64,000 nucleotides of DNA from positions 8,241,501 to 8,305,500 of the forward strand of contig NC_134460.1 in the NCBI RefSeq assembly GCF_047948215.1, written 5' to 3'. The DNA is from Lycorma delicatula (lineage: Eukaryota; Arthropoda; Insecta; Hemiptera; Fulgoridae). Position 1 is the stretch's first letter. Every line of letters starts with the position of its first letter. Below, in pieces: positions 1 to 11,040 of the stretch. The notes beneath the pieces were generated by a model that saw only the letters and a program-made list of their open reading frames with translations, had not been told where the DNA came from and ran no database searches. The translations under genes and the position numbers were made by a program.

Positions 1-90
1 GTTCTTTGGTGGTGGGATTTCAATTAACCGCACATCTCAGGAATAGTCGAACTGAGACTGTACAAGATTACACTCATATTTTTAAATCTT
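1..90 (+). repeat. SINE-A fragment (middle part)
   Basis: The first ~90 bases match the middle of the SINE-A family, best seen complete at 14668-14965 and 50662-50956: the stretch reading 'ttctttggtgg...caattaacc.cacatctcagg' followed by 'gtacaagattacac'. The tRNA-like head would lie left of the window; the right end decays into AT-rich DNA near 90 without the usual tail. Confidence 0.7.
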
Positions 91-2096
91 TTAATAAAGA
101 TTGACATCTTCGTCTCAGGTCTTTTATTTAATAGTAATTCAAAATTTTACTTCAAAATTCAAGTATAAAATCATATTTATCAGAAAATTGGAAGATATAA
201 TTTTTAAAAAAAATTTACGGATTCTGATGTTCGTATGCCGAGAGGGAACAAAATCAACTGTTGAAGAGGAAATATTAATATCACAGAACAAACTTTTTTA
301 ATACGATAGTTCATGAATACAAAAAGTAATTTATATATTTATCATTGGACAATAACCTAGTATTATTCATCAAATTATAGGAAGCTCATTTGAAGTGTAG
401 ATGGAAATGGGTTTCTGGATCGGCGACTGGCTTCTTGCTATCTACCCTGTTCTGTCACAATACACTATCCCTTCCACTGTATTATTAGCAGTGCTAGCAT
501 TATTTCAGACACGTCTGATTAGAACTATCGAGCTTATAAATGTTAACACTTTTTAAACTTTTACGAACAATATCATACATATTACGCTGTGCTAATAGAA
601 TATAATAAGGGGTTGGTTGAACATTAATTAATTTATTTTTCATCCATTTTATTTTCGTTTCCAAGTGACAATTTACATTTTTAACAGGGGTTTTCTTTAA
701 TTATTGCAATAAAACTTTTTTATTTTATTTTTGTTTCGATACAATGTCTAGTGATGGAATTATAGAATGTATTTTTTTAAGCTTTTACATAGCCCCGAAA
801 TAGAGAACAACAATAATTTTTAATAGAAAATTCCATATTTAAAAAAAAAATTATATAAAATTTATATTTCTCCGATTTGTTTTACCAAAGTTCTGGTCAC
901 TAGAAAAAAACCATCTTTATCTCGTTTGAAATTATTTAAAAACGAATACTGTAAATAAATATATTTCACATATTACTTGTTTAGAAGAAACATTTCATTA
1001 TACGAATGTAATGTAAGAAAAAAAATACAGAATTTAATTTATTGTATGATAATAGATTTGCAAGAATTATTTTCTAAAAAATTAACACAAGTCAAATTTG
1101 CGTTTTTTATTTCATTAGTCAAAATATAATTATAAAAGAATGAACTTTGATAAACTTTATTCTGTCATCGCTTCAAAATTTGTGTATTTTTTCTTTGATA
1201 ATAATTCAATAAAATATATAGTTAATAATAACATAATTATAATTTTAAGGAAAATAATATCGTTATAATTATAAAATTGTATTATTATAATAATATGAAT
1301 ATTTTCTTTTGTATAAAGATCAGAGATAAATGCTGTTTTTAAATCTTAAATGAAACAAATTGCAATGGAAAGAAAATATTATTAAATAAGGATTTTAGCC
1401 TGTGTTAAAGAAAAATATTAACGTAGACAGCAAAGATTTATTTTTTTTGAACACAGAGTCTTTCATTCGTCTTTTAATTTTACGTAGAAAATTAAATTTT
1501 ATAGGGTGATTACAAATTAAACCGACACTTTAGATGGTTTGTAAAGAAAATATTTTTCAATTATGGAAACTGCAAAATTTCAAATACTAGAGAAACATAA
1601 AACCCATACGTTTTAAGAAAAACGGACGATTTCAGACCTAACGCTTTACGTCAATAACACTGTATCACAACATAACCTAAAGAAAAATCCTAACAATATA
1701 AAAAAAAAAAAAAAAACATTTTTAACCATAACTTCAATACAAACGAACCAATTTTTATTTTATTTGTACCAAATTACTTGTCATTCAAAAGACATTCCAA
1801 TGAGATTTCACAAGCTACATCGTCACATTTAATAAAAATAATTTTTTTCAACCCTTGAAAATTTAGAAAACATTGGGCGAAATTTTGTTGGTAATTTAAA
1901 AAATAATTTTCACAGTGTTAATCCACAGATTATAACTATTCCAAATGTCTTAAGAAGTTATATCACGTAATTTTATAGATAATTTTGTTGGACTGAAATT
2001 TAAAAAAAGTACTGCACCAAATGGTTTTTCGTACCTACCGAGCGAAGGGGTGGACGGATTTTAATTTACTTTTCACCAAAATTCATTATTTTTTTC
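91..2096. other. AT-rich DNA without recognisable gene
   Basis: No open frame longer than about 65 codons and no protein motif that I recognise. There is a homopolymer A run near 1701-1716 and many short A/T runs. Nothing supports a gene here. Confidence 0.6.
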
Positions 2097-2973
2097 GGGT
2101 AGTCAATTTTTTATTATTTTTTTGTTTGTTCTTCAATTGTTATTGTTGCTGTTTGGTTCCTGTACATGTTAGCAATTGTTCTTCTATCTCTGTATTTGAA
2201 CCCTAATTTTTTTAAAATGCTGAACATTTTATTCCAGTCTACGTTATCGAAAGCCTTTTCTAGGTCTATAAACGCCAAGTATGTTGGTTTGTTTTTCTTT
2301 AATCTTCCTTCTACTATTAATCTGAGGCCTAAAATTGCTTCCCTTGTCCCTATACTTTACCTGAAACCAAATTGGTCTTCTCCTAACACTTCTTCCACTC
2401 TCCTCTCAATTCTTCTGTATAAAATTCTAGTTAAGATTTTTGATGCATGACTAGTTAAACTAATTGTTCTGTATTCTTCACATTTATCTGCCCCTGCTTT
2501 TTTTTGGTATCATAACTATAACACTTTTTTTGAAGTCTGATGGAAATTCCCCATTTTCATAAATATTACACACCAGTTTGTATAATCTATCAATCGCTTC
2601 CTCACCTGCACTGCGCAGTAATTCTACAGGTATTCCGTCTATTCCAGGAGTCTTTCTGCCATTTAAATCTTTTAATGCTCTCTTAAATTCAGATCTCAGT
2701 ATTGTTTCTCCCATTTCATCCTCCTCAACTTCCTCTTCTTCCTCTATATCGCCATTTTCTAATTCATTTCCTCCGTATAACTCTTCAATATATTCCACCC
2801 ATCTATCGACTTTACCTTTCGTATTATATATTGGTGTACCATCTTTGTTTAACACATTATTAGATTTTAATTTATGTACCCCAAAATTTTCCTTAACTCT
2901 CCTGTATGCTCCGTCTATTTTACCAATGTTCATTTCTCCTTCCACTTCTGAACACTTTTAAGGGTAGTCAATT
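2097..2973 (-). mobile_element. RTE/BovB-like LINE piece, copy 1, with 12-bp TSD
   Basis: The minus strand encodes the linker and N-terminal RT region (residues like 'APGIDGIPVELLRSAGEEAID' appear here as TPGIDGIPVELLRSAG) in an open frame at 2484-2945, then a broken continuation to about 2166 (YLAFIDLEKAFDNVDW region). It is truncated at both ends relative to the family: the 5' end lies in the linker and the 3' end stops in 'attgaagaac', where the family normally continues, and passes instead into an A-rich run. A perfect 12-bp repeat gggtagtcaatt flanks it at 2097-2108 and 2962-2973. So this is a real insertion of a short RNA that ended internally, not a deletion remnant. Confidence 0.85.
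2484..2945 (-). pseudogene. RT-domain fragment of RTE-like polyprotein
   Basis: 153-codon open frame: an acidic linker (run of Glu near residues 70-76), then the start of the RT palm with PGIDGIPVELLRSAGEEAIDRLYKL near residues 108-130. The frame is lost at about 2484, where extra T bases sit in the 'KKAGADKCEE' codons (2499-2505), so it cannot continue into the catalytic part. Part of LINE copy 1; not functional. Confidence 0.8.
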
Positions 2974-3171
2974 AATGTAATTAAATTTTACCATTGCCAT
3001 TTAAGATTTTGAGTTGGGGTGTATACAGCGGAAAGGGTGAGTTTCACTCCTTTGAAAATAATCTTAAAAAGGTTCCCTCCGAGAATAGTATACTTGCCTA
3101 CAAATAGAAATACGATGCAACTGATAGCTGTTGAATAATAAATGTCGTAACTTTTCAAATGGTCACCCGGT

Positions 3172-3870
3172 GTATATTGCACTGTTTTGTCAGGATTTTC
3201 TGTTCACCATATTCGTACAACATGTCTGTTGGTCTTTTCAGTAAGGTGAAATTTATATTCTTCATCAAAAATTATGTGATGGTAAAAACCATCTTCGACA
3301 ACACATTCCTGCTTGTCAAAATACAAAGAAATTTTTGTTGTCATCAATTAAACATTGAAATAACTATAACTATAATAACTATAACTATAATAACTATAAC
3401 TATATAACTATAACTATAATATAATTTATATTATATAGTTATATAACTATAACTATAATTTTAGGAGTCATTTTCAATCTTTTCGCAAAAGTTTCCTCAT
3501 TATTGTTTTTGGGATCTTAAATTCTGACCCATTACTCTACTTGATTTAAATAGACTACGTTGGTACAGGCTGAATACGATCGATTTGCTCTTCTGACAGG
3601 GAGATCTTCCAGATTGTTCTTTTAACACAGACACATTGTGTTTCTAATTGTTTTGTTCTAGGTAGACTGCCTTGTTGGAGGTTATTTACCGTATTTTATT
3701 CTGAAACGTCGCGGGACGATAGTAACAGTCTTTTAGCGATTTCGAGCACACAAAAAGCTTTCCTTCTCAGGAGTAGCAGCTATCTTGTCAAATGGTGACG
3801 CAACACAATAATCAATATTGATAACAACAGCAAAAGCAGTTTTACTAACTTAAAAATCATTCTTTGTGAA
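3172..3870 (-). pseudogene. Mariner/Tc1-like transposase relic
   Basis: On the minus strand, conceptual translation gives the N-terminal helix-turn-helix region of insect mariner-like transposases: KAFCVLEIAK near 3755, CVCVKRTIWKISLSEEQIDRIQ near 3590-3650 (family pattern 'GCLCKGKxxGRPRVSEExVDRVR'). Further on, near 3200-3270, is a catalytic-domain trace DEEYKFHLTEKTNRHVVRIW (family pattern 'DEATFHLSGKVNRHNVRIWG'). Several frameshifts and stops, a simple repeat at 3360-3462 in the middle, and no C-terminal third. Old, dead copy; boundaries approximate. Confidence 0.6.
3360..3462. repeat. (AACTAT)n-like simple repeat with palindromic centre
   Basis: Hexamer/nonamer repeats of 'ataact' run rightward, then the sequence turns into its own complement around 3421-3440 (ataatttatattatatag) and the repeat resumes. 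It can fold on itself. It interrupts the mariner relic. Confidence 0.85.
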
Positions 3871-5270
3871 ACTGTACTATAGTGTATGTAATATCTGAAG
3901 GCGGGTCCGTAGTACGATATGGCATCCCCTCCACTGCTCTAATATCACTTAGCGACTTCTCTTCACACCAGAAGCCAAAGTAATGTATTCTAAAAGTCGC
4001 ATTAATTAATTTGAAATAACTTGCACCGTATGTTACTATGAAGTCACTATTATAGTTACGAAATATCTTCTGGCAATCCATTCTGGAAAGCATACGTTTA
4101 TTTCCAAGAATGTTAAACTAAAGTAAATAAACAGTACAAATGATGTAATACAATAGTATATGAAATGAATTATTTATTATAGACTATAATGTTGTGATTT
4201 TCTTTGACGTGGCGTAGTTACTTACAAAAAATATTTTTATATCACGTACGCATTAATTTTGTGGCAATTAGTAGCACGTGTTCCGCATGTCGGGTTGTAG
4301 GAGGCAGATAGAGGCAGCAAGTAGGAAGACCCGGGACCCGCTTTTAGATTTTACATATACTATATTTCCGATCTTTATATATAAATGTAGATTTTTTTTT
4401 TATAAACCATCAAAAGTGTAAATTCCATTTGTAATCACCTGCATCTTACAGTAAAATTATTAAAATATAGTATAGTTAATTTACTTAACAGTCACTTGAT
4501 TGGTTAAATACATCTCTCCATCATTTCTATCTGTTCTAAACTTTTAGTTACAGGTTTAGTTACAATATATTTGTTGTATCCACAATTTCCTTTATACCCC
4601 TTATTTAAATTAGTATTCTAATTACCTCTCCCCAAAGTTTTTACTTTGATTAAAAAAATTAACTCGGATGTATTTAACAAATTATGTTTTAACTTATAAT
4701 CAAAATACTGTAACCTGTACTGTAGAATTATACCAAGTATTGTAATAAAAAATAAAAATATATCCCCACTAACTCCTACTTCTCTTTCAAACGTATACTA
4801 CATAATGCCTCCCTTCCGTGCGGTAACCAACTTACTCGTAAAATATTTTGTCTGCGTGATCGCAGTTTTCCAACAGTTTCATTTCTGCTTCAAGAAAGTT
4901 ATATTAATCAATACGAGAAGTGTTAATAATTTATTTATCAATACGTGGTCTCATGGTCTTGTTGCATAAAAGTTGTGGTTAATTAATAACCTTTGAAGTT
5001 AAAGGTCTATTATAATTGAATATTTTCAAAAGTATTTTTAAAGGAAACGTGATAATTATTGAGGAAATTTTCTTTATTTCGATTAACTATAAAAGCTGGA
5101 AAGTTCAGCAAAATATCATTTAGATACATTTTAGAAAGATGATTTTAGAAATGAACTGTATAAAATTTTTTTGAATAAGAAATTTCAATAAAAAATAATC
5201 TGAAAATTTTATAAAAAATGGACTTTTATGCGAAGTGGGGGGAGAATAAAATATTATGAAAATCCTTAAT
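3871..5270. other. AT-rich DNA without recognisable gene
   Basis: The longest open frame (3857-4093, minus, 78 codons) has no motif I know and no coding-like composition. A short GC-richer patch near 4280-4345 is unassigned. I see nothing else. Confidence 0.5.
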
Positions 5271-6306
5271 TTTTTTTGTCTTCAGTCATTTGACTGGTTT
5301 GATGCAACTCTCCAAGATTCCCTATCTAGTGCTAGTCGTTTCATTTCAGTATACCCTCTACATCCTACATCCCTAACAATTTGTTTTATATATTCCAAAC
5401 GTGGCCTGCGTACACAATTTTTCCCTTCTACCTGTCCTTCCAATATTAAAGCGACTATTCCAGGATGCCTTAGTAAGTGGCCTATAAGTCTCTCTCTTCT
5501 TTTAACTATATTTATCCAAATGCTTCTTTCTTCATCTATTTGCCGCAATACCTCTTCATTTGTCACTTTATCCACCCATCTGATTTTTAACATTCTCCTA
5601 TAGCACCGCATTTCAAAAGCTTCTAATCTTTTCTTCTCGGATACTCCGATCGTCCAAGTTTCACTTCCATATAAAGCGACACTGCAAATATACACTTTCA
5701 AAAATCATTTCCTGACATTTAAATTAATTTTTGATGTAAACAAATTATATTTCTTACTGAAGGCTCGTTTAGCTTGTGCTATTTGGCATTTTATATCGCT
5801 CCTGCTTCGTCCATCTTTAGTAATTCTACTTCCCAAATAACAAAATTCTTCTACCTCCATAATCTTTTCTCCTCCTATTTTCACATTCAGTGGTCCATCT
5901 TTGTTATTTCTACTACATTTCATTACTTTTGTTTTGTTCTTGTTTATTTTCAAGGGATAGTTCTTGCGTAGGACTTCATCTATGTCGTTCATTGTTTCTT
6001 CTAAATCCTTTTTACTCTCGGCTAGAATTACTATATCATCAGCAAATCGTAGCATCTTTTTTTTTTCGCCTTGTACTGTTACTCCGAATCTAAATTGTTC
6101 TTTAACATCATTAACTGCTAGTTCCATGTAAAGATTAAAAAGTAACGTAGATAGGGAACATCCTTGTCGGACTCCCTTTCTTATTACGGCTTCTTTCTTA
6201 TGTTCTTCAATTGTTACTGTTGCTGTTTGGTTCGTGTACATGTTAGCAATTGTTCTTCTATCTCTGTATTTAAACCCTAATTTTTTTAAAATGGTGAAAA
6301 TTTCAT
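5271..6306 (-). mobile_element. RTE/BovB-like LINE, copy 2, 5' truncated
   Basis: Minus-strand copy beginning near 6306 in the RT core and ending at the family 3' end: the stop codon region 'caaaccagtcaaatgactgaagac' followed by poly(A) (T run at 5271-5277). It holds the 3' two thirds of the RT plus the C-terminal domain. The right boundary is soft, because the last ~20 bases resemble the family with several mismatches. I found no convincing TSD. Confidence 0.9.
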
Positions 6307-6310
6307 TCAA
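5282..6310 (-). pseudogene. RTE-like reverse transcriptase, one nonsense codon
   Basis: Two minus-strand frames, 5705-6310 and 5282-5701, are in the same phase and separated by a single TGA at 5702-5704 (family codon AGA in 'RKRFLKVY'). Visible motifs: RKGVRQGCSL (RT motif B), LRFADDIVILAE (motif C, FADD box), YLGSRITKDGRSRSDIKC, then YGSETWTIGVSEKKRLEAFEMRCYRRM and LIGHLLRHPG of the C-terminal domain, ending ASNQSND. Motif A is missing through 5' truncation. Not functional, but close to the family consensus. Confidence 0.88.
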
Positions 6311-8114
6311 TTACAATTTCAAAAATAGGAAAAAATAAAGTCTTTGTATCTCACTCAATCGATCAAATATTATTTGGATGAGAAATAATTTCATCGGAAG
6401 TAAAAAACGACAGCTAAAAAGTTGCATAACTTTCCCAGATCTAGACAAATTTTTGTATCATGTATGGCATAGAATTTTTAAATATTGATTATTTAATAAA
6501 ATGAAAATATTTTGAGTACAATTGCAAAGATCAAAAAATTTTGGTTCGATTTTGCTCCGTTGATCAAATGACGTTTTTACCGTAAAAATTATGCAGTATT
6601 AAATGATATTTAGAAAAAATCAAAAAAATCAAGTAAAACATCTTGAGTCCCATGTGACTCTTTTGACCAAATGATTGGTTTATCATAAAACTATACTATA
6701 TTTAGAGTATAACTGCGAAAAAAACAAAATGTTAAAGTTCCTATGTCGTTAACAGTTTCAATCTTAAAAATTGAAGTTTAGAGAAAGAACAAGTTCTTCT
6801 TAAACCCTTACTTTTTATGGCTTAAAGTTTACCTATTGAAATAATTATTTACTTCAGTAAGTTGACCTGAATTGGTGCAATGTTATTTAACATTAATAAA
6901 ACAAAATAACGATACACTGGTGTCCTCTTGTTCAATGAGATCGAGTATCAGTCAAAGCTGGTTAAATTTTTGGCTAAATATTTGTGTCAAATTTCAAATT
7001 TTTTGTCAATTTGTTTTAGAGGGAGAAGCAATAACTGTTTATAAATAGTGTTAAATATCCTTCTACCCATAAAATCCAATGAATTAAAATTTTTGATTTT
7101 AAATAGCATAATAAATACTTTCATTGCGGTAAATTTCTACGACTACTAAACAAAATTTAAAAAATTAAAATGATGTAAACTACACCTCTCATTTTTTTAA
7201 TTTTGGGTCATTTTCGAAAAATTTATGTTGAGCCAGTACGGATATATATCAATGTAAATACAAGCCAACACATCTACGTACATATATCTTACGGAAATTT
7301 CTAAAATTTTTTTGTGGGGGTTAACAAAGAAGTGTTGAAGTGTTGACATTAGCATACACTTCGAAAACCCAAAATGTTGGCTGATCGTATATACTCCTTT
7401 TATAGTTATGTTGCTGCAGCAGCAATTATCATTAGCCGAAAAAGTAAAAATTACAATGAATAAAATATTTTTCTTTAATTAAACCTGGAAAAATGCTGGA
7501 AAAAATAATTTCAAAGCGGTATATTGATGCCGCTTTGCAAAATATATTTGTATATTTCGGTATGGATACCGAATCCAGCTGCAGGAAGAAGCTGACTAGA
7601 AAAGGCGAAAGGATAATTATAGTTTACGCAGGTAGTAGGGGGAGGAGATACCTCGCAAATAGAATAATGAACTAAAAGCAGAATTAAAACGAATAAAAGA
7701 AAAAGACAAACAAAAACAAGTAAAAACTATAAAGGAAATAATAAGCGTTAATTTTTTCTTCCATTAATCCAAAAATCTCTTTAGCTTTATCAATCCCACA
7801 TTATTTTTCAACATTCTCTTTCATCTAAATTTTAAATGCTTATGTTTTTTTTGTATATACCGGTTCCTCCATTCGGTAATAAAATTTTATATGTTAATCT
7901 CAAAACCTGTTAATTCTTCATTATTTACTGATGATTGATCAATAATCGAAATAAACTTTCTGGTTTTAGGTAAATAATATATTTTTTTGTGAATCGAATT
8001 TGAACACTTGTTTTATAATTTATTTTTTCTGCAGCTGTATTACAAAGTTTGAATACACGGCTGGAATCTGTATCACAATTAGGGTCATCGTAAAACAGAT
8101 TTTCATTATGATAC
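6307..8114. other. AT-rich DNA without recognisable gene
   Basis: No long frame or known motif. At 7510-7537 the octamer caaagcgg is followed after a short spacer by its complement ccgctttg, a small hairpin. Otherwise unremarkable. Confidence 0.5.
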
Positions 8115-8604
8115 AGGTGTTTAACCGATTGTGGATACCGGTTTTCTTTGGTGGTTGGTTTTCAATTAAACACACATCTCAGGAATGGTGGACATTTTTT
8201 TTTCTGTTTAGCCTCCGGAACCTCCGTCAGGATTACTTCAGAGGATGATATATGTAAATGTAAATGAAGTGTAGTCTTGTACAGTCTCAGGTCGAAATTT
8301 CTGTGATGTATGGTTAATTGAAATCCAACCATCAACGAACAACGGTATCCACGATCTAGCAATCAAATTCGTATAAAAGTAACTGCCTTTACTACGATTT
8401 GAACCTTAGAACTCTCGACTTCGAAAATCAGCTGATTTGCAAAGACGCGTTCACCACTAGACCAACTCGGTGGGTAGGAATTGATCGACCTGAGATTGTA
8501 CAAGACTACACTTCATTAATACAAATCATCCTCATTCATCCTCTGAAGTAATAACTTACAATGATTCCGGAGGCTAAACAGAAAAAGAAAAGAAAACGTG
8601 TTTA
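8115..8604 (+). mobile_element. SINE-A, outer copy, split by another SINE
   Basis: Plus-strand SINE-A sequence runs from about 8115 (gtggataccgg...ttctttggtggttgg...cacatctcaggaatgg) to about 8195, and resumes at about 8479 (gatcgacctgagattgtacaagactacacttcat...tcctctgaagtaataa...ccggaggctaaacag) to about 8604. The gap is filled by a second SINE-A in the opposite direction (8197-8478). The tRNA-like head is missing. Confidence 0.8.
8197..8478 (-). mobile_element. SINE-A, inner antisense copy
   Basis: Complete minus-strand SINE: A-tail side at 8197-8204 (T run), family tail ctgtttagcctccgg, body, and tRNA-like head ending ccaactcggtggg. The pol III B-box-like element reads gatttgaacc near 8396-8405 on the plus strand. 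The sequence aggaatggtgga on the left and aggaattgatcga on the right look like a degraded target duplication of the host SINE. Confidence 0.8.
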
Positions 8605-10046
8605 ATCGATCAAAAGCCTACTATTTTCAAATACTGTCCAATCATAAGCGGGTATTGTTTAATGTATCAACTTTTACTTCGATTAATAGTCAACAAGCGG
8701 AGGTTAATGTGAAAGTACACCGATAGTTAACTAAGTTTCTCTGTTACACTGTTTATCCTTTTGTTAATTATGTCGGATTCTGAGGAAGAAATGTCTTTAA
8801 CACAATTGATATTAAAGAAAATGTAGAACTTATGACTAATAACCTAGTGCTAGAGTAATATATTGTTTAATATATTTTTTTTTTAAATGTTAATAAATAT
8901 TACGTACACAAAGTATTCTATCATTGATTTAAATTAATCGCAATATTTTTTCAGTCGTAGAGAATATACAGTTTGAAACTTTATAATGACCATGCACTCT
9001 TGCGAATTCTGCATAGCCAAGGCTCGTGTCGTAACTTTACACTACTGTATCAATGGCTACTGTTATAGGCTCGTTGTATAACGTATTGTTGATAATTGTT
9101 AATGTACTGTTAATAGCCTTTCCTTTCTGTTTATACTTAGTAATTATTTTTTGAAGTGGGAGATATAAATAACTTTTAATTCTATAAAAATTCATAAACC
9201 AAAAATGTAATTTAGGAGTAACCAGCGAATGTGACTTAGGAGTAATGCCTTATAAATAATATATTTTTTAAGTTAAAAACACACACGAACTCGCACATAC
9301 ACACAAAATTAAACAGGAGATATACCACCCTAAAAATATTAAAATTAAACATCCAAAAGTAGATTAAAGAGAATATTTAAAAGTATACGAAATAACATAA
9401 TATCCTTACATAAGGTAAATACGTTAAAAAAATAAACGAGTAAAACAAGGGTACAGACAAAAATAAATCTTTATCTAATATTTTGAAGCAGTGTATCAAC
9501 AAAATCCTTTGTTTCACATAAAAAGTAAATCTGCTGAGCATACAAGTTTGTTCCCCTTTAAACAACTCCCAGTGGGCGTACGTTCACCATTACTTTTTCA
9601 CTTAAAAGTCCTTTTTATTTTCCTTTATATGCCGGGCTCTTAGCCAAAGCTTCACATCTAAGCCGCTATTGTCTTTTAAGGATTTAAAGGTTAGTACGGT
9701 ATATATTGTAATAGTAAAATCACAAAGTCTACTTATTTTGTTTCGAAATAAAATACTGGAACTAATTTTTTTATTTTTAGGAGTAGATTATTAATTAACT
9801 TCGATTTTTAGAAAAAAAAAGATGCTCTGGATTAAACTGTGGTTTTTTTCCATATCATAAATACTTTTTATCAAATGCAGACTGGCTTGATGATTTTATA
9901 GAGGAAAGGAAGTTCTCTGGTAGTCCCATCATAAGTTTTTCCAAATATGACAAACAGAAGCTTTTTTTAAACTATAAATTACATTACATAGGTGATTTTA
10001 CGATTAAAGTTGTTTTTATCGTCATTATATATCAAATTTGATTATT
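8605..10046. other. AT-rich DNA without recognisable gene
   Basis: Short frames only, none with a motif that I recognise. Small (CA)-type runs occur near 9290-9305. Nothing else supported. Confidence 0.5.
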
Positions 10047-10061
10047 ACGGTTTAATGATAT

Positions 10062-10274
10062 TTGATTTGCTTGGAATTTCTCCCGCCACCACCCCATTCG
10101 GTCGCCCTAAAGCATAAGACCGAATGTCTATGCCATAAACGGCTACTGAGCATCGAAACAGTTTAGCGACCAGTGTCCTAAATTGTTCCTAGAGCTTACC
10201 TAACAGCGTGAGTAAACTAAGCGCGGTGCCATACACCACCGGCTTACGTGTCCCAACCAATCACTTGTCCTATA
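10062..10274. repeat. GC-richer ~210-bp unclassified insertion
   Basis: A segment clearly richer in G+C than its surroundings (cccgccaccaccccattcggtcgcc ... gcgcggtgcc ... accaccggcttacg), bounded by an 11-bp direct repeat tttaatgatat at 10051-10061 and 10275-10285. I recognise no gene, rRNA or tRNA in it. The flanking repeat suggests a retroposed or captured sequence; the third similar repeat at 11836 makes the history complex (see findings). Confidence 0.45.
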
Positions 10275-10288
10275 TTTAATGATATACA

Positions 10289-10807
10289 ATGATGACTGTA
10301 CTTTCAAAAATCTTAAATAGAATTCTGAACAGAAGAATTCAGAGGAGAGTAGAAGAAGTGTTAGGAGAAGACCAATTTGGTTTCAGGAAAAGTATAGGAA
10401 CAAGGGAAGCAATTTTAGGCCTCAGATTAATAGTAGAAGGAAGATTAAAGAAAAACAAACCAACATACTTGGCGTTTATAGACCTAGAAAAGGCTTTCGA
10501 TAACGTAGATTGGAATAAAATGTTCAGCATTTTAAAAAAATTAGGGTTCAAATACAGAGATAGAAGAACAATTGCTAACATGTACAGGAACCAAACAGCA
10601 ACTGTAACAATTGAAGAACATAAGAAAGAAGCCGTAATAAGAAAGGGAGTCCGACAAGGATGTTCCCTATCCCCGTTACTTTTTAATCTTTTCATAGAAC
10701 TAGCATTTAATGATGTTAAAGAACAATTTAGATTCGGAGTAACAGTACAAGGTGAAAAGATAAAGATGCTACGATTTGCGAAGAATTTCTCAGAGAATTT
10801 CTTATGA
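10289..10807 (+). pseudogene. RTE-like RT N-terminal half, cut at catalytic box
   Basis: 172-codon frame with the RT fingers/palm: EEVLGEDQFGFRKSIGTREAI, YLAFIDLEKAFDNVDW (motif A, first catalytic Asp), RKGVRQGCSLSPLLFNLFIE (motif B), and KMLRFA, where the frame should read FADD but passes into the inserted mitochondrial fragment and stops at 10805-10807. Non-functional. Confidence 0.85.
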
Positions 10808-11040
10808 GGTTGTTTTGTTTTTGATTATTTTTTTTTTATTTTGTATTGTGAGCCCTTTAATTTAAATTATTTTTGTTATTTTCAGTTGGATATTTGATTT
10901 ATTTTTTTTCTTTTCCTTTATTTATAATTTTTCTTTCTTGTATTTTGGCTGAAACTAATCGTTCTCCATTTGATTTTTCTGAGGGTAAATCTGAATTAGT
11001 TTCTGGGTTTAATGTTGAGTATAGATCATTTAGATTTTAG
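10780..11040 (+). other. ND1: NUMT: fragment of mitochondrial ND1
   Basis: This 261-bp T-rich insert is mitochondrial. With the invertebrate mitochondrial code its start reads R-S-I-S-Q-S-I-S-Y-E-V-V-L-F (typical 'AQTISYEVSL' of ND1), and 10945-11037 reads [26 protein letters not shown], the most conserved ND1 segment. Between these the frame shifts at least once and an in-frame TAA appears, so it is a dead nuclear copy. It replaced two bases (tg) of the LINE FADD codons. The gene symbol refers to the source gene; this copy is not functional. Confidence 0.9.

Noticed and set aside
3360..3462. CRISPR-like array
   Set aside because: Simple hexamer/nonamer repeats with no unique spacers, in eukaryotic AT-rich DNA.
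7493..7675. 60-codon frame near 7.5k
   Set aside because: No recognisable motif, no neighbours, short and in AT-rich DNA; indistinguishable from chance.
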